Positions 54,900 through 62,861 of a stretch of DNA of 64,000 nucleotides are shown here, piece by piece. The notes beneath the pieces were generated by a model, which ran no database searches, had not been told where the DNA came from, and worked only from the letters and a program-made list of their open reading frames with translations. The DNA is taken from assembly GCF_003987855.1 (NCBI RefSeq), contig NZ_RXIZ01000013.1, forward strand, positions 115,781 through 179,780. Direction: 5' to 3'. Every line of letters begins with the position of its first letter. The first letter of the stretch is position 1. The translations under genes and the position numbers were made by a program. This stretch comes from Hyphomicrobium sp. (GTDB taxonomy: Bacteria; Pseudomonadota; Alphaproteobacteria; Rhizobiales; Hyphomicrobiaceae).

Positions 54900-57212
54900 T
54901 TATGGACCTGGGATCTTGGTTTCTGTGATTGGAGTGATCACCCCGTTTACGTGGTACTTATGGCAAGTCGTGCACTCCTGACGCACCAGGTTGGTGGCAT
55001 GGCAGGACCGACAGGTTTCTTTTTTGATCGGAGCAAAGCCGGAGACAAACTTGTCGGGATTGCCTTGATCGTAGCTCGCTAAATACGGGCGCGATTTTTC
55101 GAGTTCATGGCATGTCAGGCAACCGCGTTTATCGAGCATCCGAAAATGCGGCTCATGATTGAAGGTCGTAAAGCGGCCGTGCTTTGCAGCGCCGTTGATT
55201 TGCGTGAAGTTCACAAGCCGCGTTCTACCAACCTCGTCGATGCTATGGCACTTGGTGCAGGAGCCTTGGGCGTCTTTGTTCGTGAGCACTTCAAACACCT
55301 TGCTTGACGGCGTGTTGCTGCCCGTCGATGCTTGTGGCCCCGTAAGTTGAAGCCACGCGTAGATGAAGCGGTCCTTGTGCCCTGTGGGACGGTAGTAAAT
55401 CGTATAGTCTTGTGCGTACCAACCGCCGAACTCTGCCCAACTTTCGGCATCGACATCGCTTCCCATTCCTCCGATCTGCGTCCCGGATTGTGCTGCAGAA
55501 CCCGCTTTGCCGGGCGGTTCCGGAAGCGCGCTTCCCACACCGGCATTTGTCGCGTGCGCTTTGATATCGCGAATTTCGGCCTCCGTGGGCGACAACAGGT
55601 CATCCGACTGGGCGTTTTGCGTCGGCTCGGTAGTTTCCACGTCTCTAAGTCCCGCATGCATCGCTTGGGGGAGCGGAACAGTGGAAGCGTTCTTTCGGGG
55701 CGTATTTTCGGTTTGTGGTGGGGCATTTGTCTCTTCGCCGCTCGAACCGGGTCCGACAATGCACTGGCCCAGGATGCGCAACGCGCAGGCCGGTGGATCG
55801 CGTTTGACGAGTTTCTTTGGTTCGCTCTCTGCGGCTGCACCTGCCGATGCCGCGGGCGACTCATCGCGAGCGGAGGCAGAATCGTCATGCGATGCACTGG
55901 GAGCATCTGTCTTTAAGCTGGCGCTCGTGTTCTGGTGCTGATCGCTTGTCAGCTGCGCGTCGACGAATGGCCCGTCGGAAATCTCCTTACTCAAATGGGG
56001 CAGCCACTGCCTCTGCGCGCTCAGGATGACTTCGCGGGGCAAGCCCGCAGCGAGATCAGCTCGGGAAATTGCGTTCACATGCGAACTTCCGCTAACGGTT
56101 AGATCGGGCAGAACGTCGGATGCTTTGGCAGCAATGAGCGTGTTGAGCAGGCGCTTGATCTCCCATGCCAGTTCGACCACCACTTTGAGTTGATCATCGT
56201 TGGCCTTGTTAAGATCCTGTAGGTTCAGGCCGCTGGTAGAGGCTAAGAGCGAGCGGCCTCGGGGGGTACGGCTCAGGATTATTCGCATGAACGGCGTGAT
56301 CTCTGCTTCCGAAGCATCCGGCCATTCACCGAGCGCAACCTTCCTTTCTTTTAAAGTTTGAACGTCGAGTCCGGGTAATGTCAGGAACGCGATGCCCTTC
56401 GGTCCGCTCGCGCGCTCTTTGCCTTTGATTTGATCGAGATGGCACGAACTGCAGGTTTGCTCGAAAGGCGCGACGGACATTATTGATTTGTCACCGCGAC
56501 CCTGATGACATGTCGCGCAGGTGGCAGGGATGCTCTTGGTGCGGTCTTTCTTTGCCACCTCGGGAAAGTGCTTATCGAAGTGGGCGGCGTGATCGTAGAT
56601 GATTGGCGTTCGGCGGACGAAGGGATAATTCTCGAACTGCGGGTGGTTTCCCTCGAAGCTGTCGAACTTGACGACATGGCAGGACCGGCACTGCTCGTTC
56701 GCAACGTGCATGAGATTGGAATGTGCGCCTTGGTGTTCTTGATGACACGTCGCGCATCCGATGCCACCCGCAGCGGCGTCATGGGTCGGAAACAGCTTGC
56801 TTTGAGCACGAGCAACGAGAGGTGATGGCGTTCTTGACGCGACCTGCAGCAACTTCTGGGTGCTCTGCTTCAAGAGATCGGATGTGGCGCCGTGCGGGTT
56901 AAAAGCCGCATCCGGCATTTGATGACATGCAAGACAGGCTTTACCGTCCGAATGCGGGCTTCCCGCTACAAGACCGCGAAGCCAGCTCACCTTGCTGCTG
57001 CCGCTGCTGGTGTGACAAGTGCTGCAAGCCTTTATAGCGCTGTGCGCGCTTGTAAGCGGGCCCGGCATCAGAAAGCGCGTGTCCCGTGCGAGGGCGAAAA
57101 TCGCAATGAGGCTTGCAGCGGTCAGCACCGCGACGAGACGCGCGATGCGATCGCGCAATGCGGACGGAGAGACGTGGTTGGGACCCTCTCGACGCCAGAG
57201 CGGCTGCCACAT
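54900..57212 (-). CDS. Decaheme c-type cytochrome with split heme clusters
   Basis: ATG at 57212 overlaps the preceding stop (TGATG) and gives 770 residues. A membrane helix at about 25-43 acts as signal or anchor. Ten CXXCH sites are present: six in residues 63-258 (CSTCH, CLACH, CATCH, CRSCH, CATCH, CSSCH) and four in 652-751 (CTKCH, CLTCH, CRSCH, CTTCH). The 390 residues between carry no heme motif; the part from about 440 to 600 is Ser/Ala/Pro/Glu-rich and disordered. Extra histidines (DHAAHFDKHF, FNHEPHFRML) could be sixth ligands. It is translationally coupled to the membrane b-type protein, which suggests electron transfer between them. Not recognisably MtrA or PioA. Confidence 0.9.
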   Translation of the reverse strand: MWQPLWRREGPNHVSPSALRDRIARLVAVLTAASLIAIFALARDTRFLMPGPLTSAHSAIKACSTCHTSSGSSKVSWLRGLVAGSPHSDGKACLACHQMPDAAFNPHGATSDLLKQSTQKLLQVASRTPSPLVARAQSKLFPTHDAAAGGIGCATCHQEHQGAHSNLMHVANEQCRSCHVVKFDSFEGNHPQFENYPFVRRTPIIYDHAAHFDKHFPEVAKKDRTKSIPATCATCHQGRGDKSIMSVAPFEQTCSSCHLDQIKGKERASGPKGIAFLTLPGLDVQTLKERKVALGEWPDASEAEITPFMRIILSRTPRGRSLLASTSGLNLQDLNKANDDQLKVVVELAWEIKRLLNTLIAAKASDVLPDLTVSGSSHVNAISRADLAAGLPREVILSAQRQWLPHLSKEISDGPFVDAQLTSDQHQNTSASLKTDAPSASHDDSASARDESPAASAGAAAESEPKKLVKRDPPACALRILGQCIVGPGSSGEETNAPPQTENTPRKNASTVPLPQAMHAGLRDVETTEPTQNAQSDDLLSPTEAEIRDIKAHATNAGVGSALPEPPGKAGSAAQSGTQIGGMGSDVDAESWAEFGGWYAQDYTIYYRPTGHKDRFIYAWLQLTGPQASTGSNTPSSKVFEVLTNKDAQGSCTKCHSIDEVGRTRLVNFTQINGAAKHGRFTTFNHEPHFRMLDKRGCLTCHELEKSRPYLASYDQGNPDKFVSGFAPIKKETCRSCHATNLVRQECTTCHKYHVNGVITPITETKIPGP

Positions 57213-58102
57213 CACAACGAACCTGATGAAAAGGAATAAACTAAAAGGATGTGCAGCGCGACGAGAACGATCAAACCGTAGGTGACCGGCACGTGGACGA
57301 AAAGCCATGCGCTTCGCAGCCAAAGTAGGATTCGCCCCCCATCAAGACGATCCTTTTCGACGACAATCGCTTTAATGACTCTAAGCACCTCCTGATGCTG
57401 CGCATCGACATAGGGAGATAGCGCATCGATCTCATTCGTCATGCGCCTCAGACGCGCGCCGGATCCGATGCGATAGAACGGAAAGCTTCGATCGCTTTCA
57501 ATGAAATCGCGCAGACGTTTATGGTAGAGGTCGGCAATCCAGCTGCTATGCGGCAATTGGGGAAGGATCTCCGTGCCGACCTGGTCGTCGAGTGCAGCGA
57601 TAAGGTCTCGGGCATTGCTCGCAAGTTTGGTACGGCGCGCGTTTAGATCGCCGGATAACACATCATCATCTATTCCACGCCGCGCTGCCAACGACCAAGA
57701 AAGATACGTGCCGCCGAGTCCGCTCAGCGTAATCAACACGAACCCTCCCCACAATGCCCATGCAACGCCTGTATCCGGAAGCGCGAAATTGGAGTGAGAT
57801 AGAAACGCGGCAATCAAGATGCAACCGATCACAATGTGCGCCGACCGCCAACGTTCTCTTGCTTTCAGTGAAAGCCGTTTGGTGGCGATGTGAAAGAAAA
57901 CTTGGGCAGCCATGCCCGCAGTTAGCAACCAGCCGTCGAGATAGCGTGGGTCGCGCAGACTGTCTGCGTAAATTTCAACGAGATAGAAAATCGTGATGGA
58001 GGCAACCGCAATCAAAGCGCTGCGCACTACGAGGCTTTGGAAGGCGCGCGTGTGCTCCCAGTCGATTCTCGAAATCGAATTACTATGCGGAACGCGTCGC
58101 AC
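57212..58102 (-). CDS. Membrane cytochrome b-like protein
   Basis: The 296-residue protein has about five membrane helices, four in the first 145 residues and one at the C-terminus (LFVHVPVTYGLIVLVALHIL). Histidines at suitable places in helices (QVFFHIA, RSAHIVIG, AFLSHSNF, FVHV, ALHI) could bind two b hemes. An 80-residue soluble loop lies between the fourth and last helices. I cannot name a family with certainty; the pattern resembles cytochrome b561 or ferric-reductase-like domains. By position it would link the quinone pool or a cytoplasmic reductase to the decaheme protein. Confidence 0.65.
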   Translation of the reverse strand: MRRVPHSNSISRIDWEHTRAFQSLVVRSALIAVASITIFYLVEIYADSLRDPRYLDGWLLTAGMAAQVFFHIATKRLSLKARERWRSAHIVIGCILIAAFLSHSNFALPDTGVAWALWGGFVLITLSGLGGTYLSWSLAARRGIDDDVLSGDLNARRTKLASNARDLIAALDDQVGTEILPQLPHSSWIADLYHKRLRDFIESDRSFPFYRIGSGARLRRMTNEIDALSPYVDAQHQEVLRVIKAIVVEKDRLDGGRILLWLRSAWLFVHVPVTYGLIVLVALHILLVYSFSSGSL

Positions 58103-58160
58103 GGCCTTAAGTCACCCCCAACACAACATTCTTTCGACGGCCAGCGCAGAACAGCGCTGA

Positions 58161-59237
58161 TCAGTTGATCGCCGCGGGCTTGCGCGGCGTGCCTTTGAAT
58201 TTTTCGGGGCCGGGAATCATGCTGTCGAGGCCGGCCATCGAACTGCCGTCGTACTTGTCAGTCATGCTCACGATCAGCTTGGACACGCCATCTGCGGCTA
58301 TTGCCAGCAAGCGTTCGTTGTTCAGCTTTAGTCCCGCAGAATGAGCTAACTCGACCATTTTGGCGATTTCTGGCACGTTCGGTGCGTTTTTGGCAGCGAC
58401 GGCGAGTTGCTTGCGCGCGCGGTCAACGCGTTGCGCCATCAAGAAAGCGTATGCCTTTCTCGTCGTGGCCTTTGCGACCGCGCGTAGTGACATTTCGAGT
58501 TCGACGCCCAATCCAACGAGAAAGAGCATTCTCTTGCGTGCGGCGTTCGCCGGAACGTTGGCTTTTCCCTTCGAGTACCACGTGTTGTGCAACACCTCGC
58601 CCTGGGACCATGAAACCAGTTCGAACGGACTGCCCGCTTGGTGGCTGCCCTTGTTTACGAGAGCTTCGTTAGGAACGACGTGACAGCCGTAGCAATTCTT
58701 CGCCAACTGATAGATCGCGTGGATGCGGATCATGCCTTTTGCCTCGGCGAGTTTCCAGCGCTGCGCCTTCTCGGCGCTTGTTTCCGTCTGAGCCGTCTTT
58801 CCGCTGTAGCTGCTGTGCAGCTTGATCCACTCTTTGCCCGAGCCATGACAGGATTCGCAGGATACTCCGGCGATGGGCTCATCCTTGTCGTCTTTCTTCT
58901 GAACCGTGTAATGGCAATTAAGACATAAGCTTTCCGCCCTTATGCGGCGAACGCCCATCCGTTGCGCGATCTTGTTGGCTTCGAGATTGCGCGGCATTTC
59001 TCGGAAGGTCTTGAAGTGGTGTGATCCCTTCCACGCCTCGGTCTCCTGCTTGTGGCATTCGGCGCATGCATTTGGACCAGCGATCTTCTCTGGTTCGTTT
59101 GCCACAGCAGCGTCCGTACGGATTGTTGCAAACAGCGAAATGGCGAATGCGAAAATAGTAAAGCTAGGGCTGAGGCGAACGCGCACTGTGAAGCTTGCTG
59201 GTGGTGGATGCTTTGGTTGCCGAGATAAATTTGCCAA
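58161..59237 (-). CDS. Tetraheme c-type cytochrome, c554-like
   Basis: The 358-residue product has a signal peptide (about 1-45) and four CXXCH sites: CAECH (58), CLNCH (105), CESCH (127) and CYGCH (182), with the spacing and SHHFKTF-type histidines of the cytochrome c554 family known from nitrifiers. The C-terminal 150 residues are helical and heme-free (RKRMLFLVGLGVELEMSLRA). It would be a soluble periplasmic electron carrier between membrane and other cytochromes of this locus. It lies between the reductase and the cytochrome b genes with short gaps. Confidence 0.88.
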   Translation of the reverse strand: MANLSRQPKHPPPASFTVRVRLSPSFTIFAFAISLFATIRTDAAVANEPEKIAGPNACAECHKQETEAWKGSHHFKTFREMPRNLEANKIAQRMGVRRIRAESLCLNCHYTVQKKDDKDEPIAGVSCESCHGSGKEWIKLHSSYSGKTAQTETSAEKAQRWKLAEAKGMIRIHAIYQLAKNCYGCHVVPNEALVNKGSHQAGSPFELVSWSQGEVLHNTWYSKGKANVPANAARKRMLFLVGLGVELEMSLRAVAKATTRKAYAFLMAQRVDRARKQLAVAAKNAPNVPEIAKMVELAHSAGLKLNNERLLAIAADGVSKLIVSMTDKYDGSSMAGLDSMIPGPEKFKGTPRKPAAIN

Positions 59238-59267
59238 AGGCCTACTCTTGTACGTCGTAGTGAGGTG

Positions 59268-60320
59268 CTAAAGGCTGACGGAGCGTGCAAAAGGCAGTTG
59301 GAGCATTGGCCGCTCGCTCGGTATCGCGATCTTACGGACGTTGCGCGATCGACCATTCGGTCGGCGCGGAGCTTCGTCGGATGGAACAAATGGATCGGCG
59401 TAGCACGTTGCTCCGAAGCTCGCGGCTATCGACTTGATTGAGTTGACCATCTCCGGCGCGCCGCATGCATAAAGCGCGTCTGTCGAGAGAATTTTTGGAA
59501 GATAGTCCGTGGGACGACCTGGCATCACGCCGCTCGGAAGCGCGTATGGCCCGCTGCAAACGGGAACGATGAAGACGTTCGGAAACTGCGCGAGGCGAGC
59601 CAGTGCCGGAGCCATATATAATGACTCAAGTGTGCGGCCGCCGACGATGATCATGATTCTTCGCGACGGATTTTCCCGGAGCGCTGCAATGGCAATCGCC
59701 CATATCGGGGCGAAACCGGTATTCGTGGCCACGAGAATAAGACGGCCGCCCGGCATTGGCCGGTAGTGTGCCGAACCATACGGTCCTCGTAGGATCACGC
59801 GATGTCCGAGCGCAATGCGGTGCCCGAGCGCCGGGCTGACATGGCCATCCTTTAGGCGCCGAATGTGAAACCAAACGGAACGACTATCTGGCGCCGCGTA
59901 TACGGGTTGGGTGATGCTATAGGCGCGTTCTGGGAAGCCCTTGAACTGCACACGTGCGTATTGACCAGGGTGATGGGGCAGCGCGTAGTTGATGCGAATA
60001 CCGATTTCGGTCACCTCGGACGTCACGTGCCTCAAGGCTGCGAGTGTGCCGCCAACTTCTCGAACTGCACCTAGACTGATCGTCTCGAACTCAGCTTCGC
60101 CGGCGATGCGGCACTGGCAAGCGTGTACGATATCAGGGTCGCGGGCCTCTCCGCCATGTACCCGACCGGAAGTCAGTCGGACGCAACACGTTCCGCAGTG
60201 GCCGGAGCGACATTGATGCGGGATGCTGACTCCGCTGCGTAAGGCGGCGTCTAAAAGCAGCTCACCCCCTTTAGCGATGAAGCTTGTGCCGTTGATCGTG
60301 ATTTCGTGACTGTTCGGCAT
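59268..60320 (-). CDS. 2Fe-2S ferredoxin/FAD-NAD(P)H oxidoreductase
   Basis: ATG at 60320 begins a 350-residue protein of the phenol-hydroxylase-reductase type. The plant-type ferredoxin domain has CRSGHCGTCC and a fourth Cys in HACQC; next comes the FAD domain with RAYSITQPV and the NAD(P) domain with LVATNTGFAPIWAIAIAAL and YACGAPEMV. Such proteins pass electrons from NAD(P)H through FAD to the iron-sulfur centre and an oxygenase or other acceptor; here no oxygenase is nearby. No signal peptide is seen, so it is cytoplasmic and could reduce the membrane cytochrome b-like protein. It is the first gene of the minus-strand operon. Confidence 0.88.
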   Translation of the reverse strand: MPNSHEITINGTSFIAKGGELLLDAALRSGVSIPHQCRSGHCGTCCVRLTSGRVHGGEARDPDIVHACQCRIAGEAEFETISLGAVREVGGTLAALRHVTSEVTEIGIRINYALPHHPGQYARVQFKGFPERAYSITQPVYAAPDSRSVWFHIRRLKDGHVSPALGHRIALGHRVILRGPYGSAHYRPMPGGRLILVATNTGFAPIWAIAIAALRENPSRRIMIIVGGRTLESLYMAPALARLAQFPNVFIVPVCSGPYALPSGVMPGRPTDYLPKILSTDALYACGAPEMVNSIKSIAASFGATCYADPFVPSDEAPRRPNGRSRNVRKIAIPSERPMLQLPFARSVSL

Positions 60321-60864
60321 CCTATTATTCCGAATGTACTTCATATGATCTGCCAAGCGAATGAGCCCACTTGGGCGATCCCACCCCAGCATCGAAGCCG
60401 TAAAAACCTAGGGTTTTCCGACTTCCATTCGCTCTGAGACTCAGCTGCTCGTGCGGCGAGAAAAAGCGACGATAGTGAATTGCTAATTGGCTATCGTGTT
60501 CGGAGCGTGACCACATTTGAATTATCACTGTGGCGGGTTCGTTATTGAATTAAATAAATGGGAATGAATCCTGGGAGAAATTATCGCGACATTGGGTCAA
60601 AGCAATTCCCATGAAAACAGCCCAAAAATCAGCGCTCTGCACACTTAAAAGGTCTGCAGAGCATTTGCCATTTGAGGCGCGAACTTGGGAGATCGCATTT
60701 TCAATTTGATTGGCTTTTCTCAATTCTGGAATTTTATTCGGCCATATCGCTGCCCCTTTCCGGCTTTTGATTTGCAGTGGCTCTACAATCCAGCGCGGGG
60801 GCGCTTCGCGATAGGCGATCTAGGTTGGGGCCGCTCTGACAGATGATGGGGACAAGGGGTGGCT
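60321..60864. promoter_or_regulatory. Divergent regulatory region of the cytochrome locus
   Basis: This 544-base region separates the two divergent operons and is visibly more AT-rich than its flanks. It contains a perfect 8-bp inverted repeat, GCTCTGCA at 60634-60641 and TGCAGAGC at 60655-60662, and a shorter palindrome AATTCTGGAATT at 60722-60733. Either could bind a regulator. No FNR-type TTGAT-N4-ATCAA box was found. Confidence 0.45.
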
Positions 60865-62739
60865 ATGGGACGGTTTTTCTGCGCGTCGGTGCTTGCCTGC
60901 GCTTTGTCAGGTGTAGTGCTGAGCTATGGGGCATCTCTTGCAGATGAGGCCGCCGTTGCGTCGGAGACGATCCAAAGCCAATCCACGAAAAGTGTGCATC
61001 AATTACGCTTTGCAGAAAACACAGGAGAGGTGAGGCGGCGCGAGGGTGAAGCCGCCAAACGGGCTGACGAAGACGTGCAGAAAGCCGATCCCCATGCGGG
61101 AATTGACGGCGATGAGGCGTTGTATCCGACAGCGGCGCAATGCGGAGGCTGCCACAAGCAAATCTATGAGGAGTGGTCTTCCTCGCAGCACGCCTATGCT
61201 TCGATTTCGCCGATGTTTCACAAATTCGAGCAGAAGTTTCAGAAGCTGACGCAAGGAACCGTCGGAACGTTCTGCGTGCGCTGCCATCAGCAAGTCGGGA
61301 CACAGCTCGGTGAAGCTCGCGAGGCGCCGCTATGGGCGCGCAGTCAGATCTCGCGCGAGGGCGTAACCTGCATTACCTGTCATCGGGTCAAGGAACAGTA
61401 CGGCAAGGTCAACGGCGAGCGCCGCGTCGAGCCAGGCAAGATCTACGAACCCGTTTATGGCAGCGGCCAGAAGAGCGTTATCAATAAGGTTCTCGCGAAC
61501 AAGGACACGTACTCCGTCAAGACCGCTCCGGACGGGCGAGGCAACGACATTCATAAAGGGATGATCACGAACGATCAGATTACGAAGTCGGAATTTTGCG
61601 TCAGCTGTCATCAGGTGGCGGTCAACCTTGGGATCAAGCTTGAGATCGTTTGGGATCAGTATCGGGACAGTCCGGCGCGCAAGGCAGGAATCAGTTGCCA
61701 GGATTGCCACATGGGCAAGGTACCTGGACAGCCCAAGGGTTACGCGACCGCGCCGTCCGCAATAGTCGGAGGGAAGGAGATCAATCCGGGACGGAAGCAT
61801 GCCAATCATCGGTTCATAGGTCCGGGTTATTCGATCGCGCATCCCGGCATCTTTCCGCACAACACCAAGGCTCAGGCCTACAGCGTCGAAGATTGGCTGA
61901 CGTTCGACTGGCGCGGAGGTTGGGGAACCGCCAAGTTCGAGGACAAGGTAGCGGCTGGAAAGATTAAGGCGAAATTTCCCAAGCGTTGGGCCGATGCACT
62001 CGACCGCGAGGATGCGCGCGAGATCATCGAAGAAAATCTGAAGAAGCTCGACGAGCGCGACAAACTTCGCCGCCAAGTGATGGAGAACAGCAGTAACGTC
62101 GACGGCCCGTACATCGCGGGAACACCGCGCATCGGCGCGGATTTGGCATTCTCATTCAAAATCAAGAATACGAATACAGGGCACAACCTGCCGTCGGGTT
62201 CTCTCGGCGCGCAGCCGCAGCTTTGGGTGAACGTAGCGCTTGTTGATCCTGACGGGCAGAACATCTGGGAATCCGGTTACGTCGACAGTAACGGCGATAT
62301 GGCCGATCTCCACAGCCTGGACGTAGCGGCGGGTCGCATCGATACCGATCAGATGCTCGTGCATTTTCAAACGAAATTTCTCACAACGAATGTCAAAGGG
62401 ACGGATCGGGAAATGTATTTGCCGGTCAACTTCGACATCGATCCGTTGCCACAACTCAGGCCTCCGAGCATTCCGACAACGGTCCTCAATCATCCGCCGC
62501 TGGTGCGTATGGAAAACCATTCGCTTACTCCCCTGGGGATGAGGGAGGCGACGTACCAGGTTCCGGGCAACCTGATCACCAAACCGGGCAAGTACCGTCT
62601 CGCCTTTCGCATGCGCAGCCGGGCCGAACCGATTTACTTCATGCGATTTGTCGGTGCGACGAAGGCGATGGAGCAGAGCATGAATGAGCGGATCATGAGC
62701 TTCCATGACTTTGCGGTGGACGTTGACGTCAAAGGCTAA
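60865..62739 (+). CDS. Pentaheme c-type cytochrome with C-terminal beta domain
   Basis: ATG at 60865 is preferred because AAGGGG lies about 7 bases upstream; an in-frame GTG two codons earlier is possible. The 624-residue product has a signal peptide (about 1-26) and five CXXCH sites: CGGCH (93), CVRCH (137), CITCH (169), CVSCH (245) and CQDCH (278), in the arrangement of c554-like multiheme proteins. The second half has no heme site and looks like a beta-sandwich domain (HNLPSGSLGAQPQLWVNVAL, VPGNLITKPGKYRLAFRM). It is followed by an outer-membrane protein gene, which hints at work near the outer membrane. No lipobox is visible. Confidence 0.88.
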   Translation: MGRFFCASVLACALSGVVLSYGASLADEAAVASETIQSQSTKSVHQLRFAENTGEVRRREGEAAKRADEDVQKADPHAGIDGDEALYPTAAQCGGCHKQIYEEWSSSQHAYASISPMFHKFEQKFQKLTQGTVGTFCVRCHQQVGTQLGEAREAPLWARSQISREGVTCITCHRVKEQYGKVNGERRVEPGKIYEPVYGSGQKSVINKVLANKDTYSVKTAPDGRGNDIHKGMITNDQITKSEFCVSCHQVAVNLGIKLEIVWDQYRDSPARKAGISCQDCHMGKVPGQPKGYATAPSAIVGGKEINPGRKHANHRFIGPGYSIAHPGIFPHNTKAQAYSVEDWLTFDWRGGWGTAKFEDKVAAGKIKAKFPKRWADALDREDAREIIEENLKKLDERDKLRRQVMENSSNVDGPYIAGTPRIGADLAFSFKIKNTNTGHNLPSGSLGAQPQLWVNVALVDPDGQNIWESGYVDSNGDMADLHSLDVAAGRIDTDQMLVHFQTKFLTTNVKGTDREMYLPVNFDIDPLPQLRPPSIPTTVLNHPPLVRMENHSLTPLGMREATYQVPGNLITKPGKYRLAFRMRSRAEPIYFMRFVGATKAMEQSMNERIMSFHDFAVDVDVKG

Positions 62740-62861
62740 TGGCAAGCGACTGAGCGTTTCGGATTTGGACCTCGAAGTCGGTTCAAAAAGCGGGTCCGAA
62801 GCCTCTCTGAAAGCACCCGATCCTCTGCGCGAGGGCGGTGGCAAGATGTGGGAGCTTCTTT

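Noticed and set aside
60325-60528. 67-residue minus-strand frame upstream of the reductase
   Set aside because: It lies in AT-rich regulatory DNA, has no recognisable features and runs into the reductase leader.
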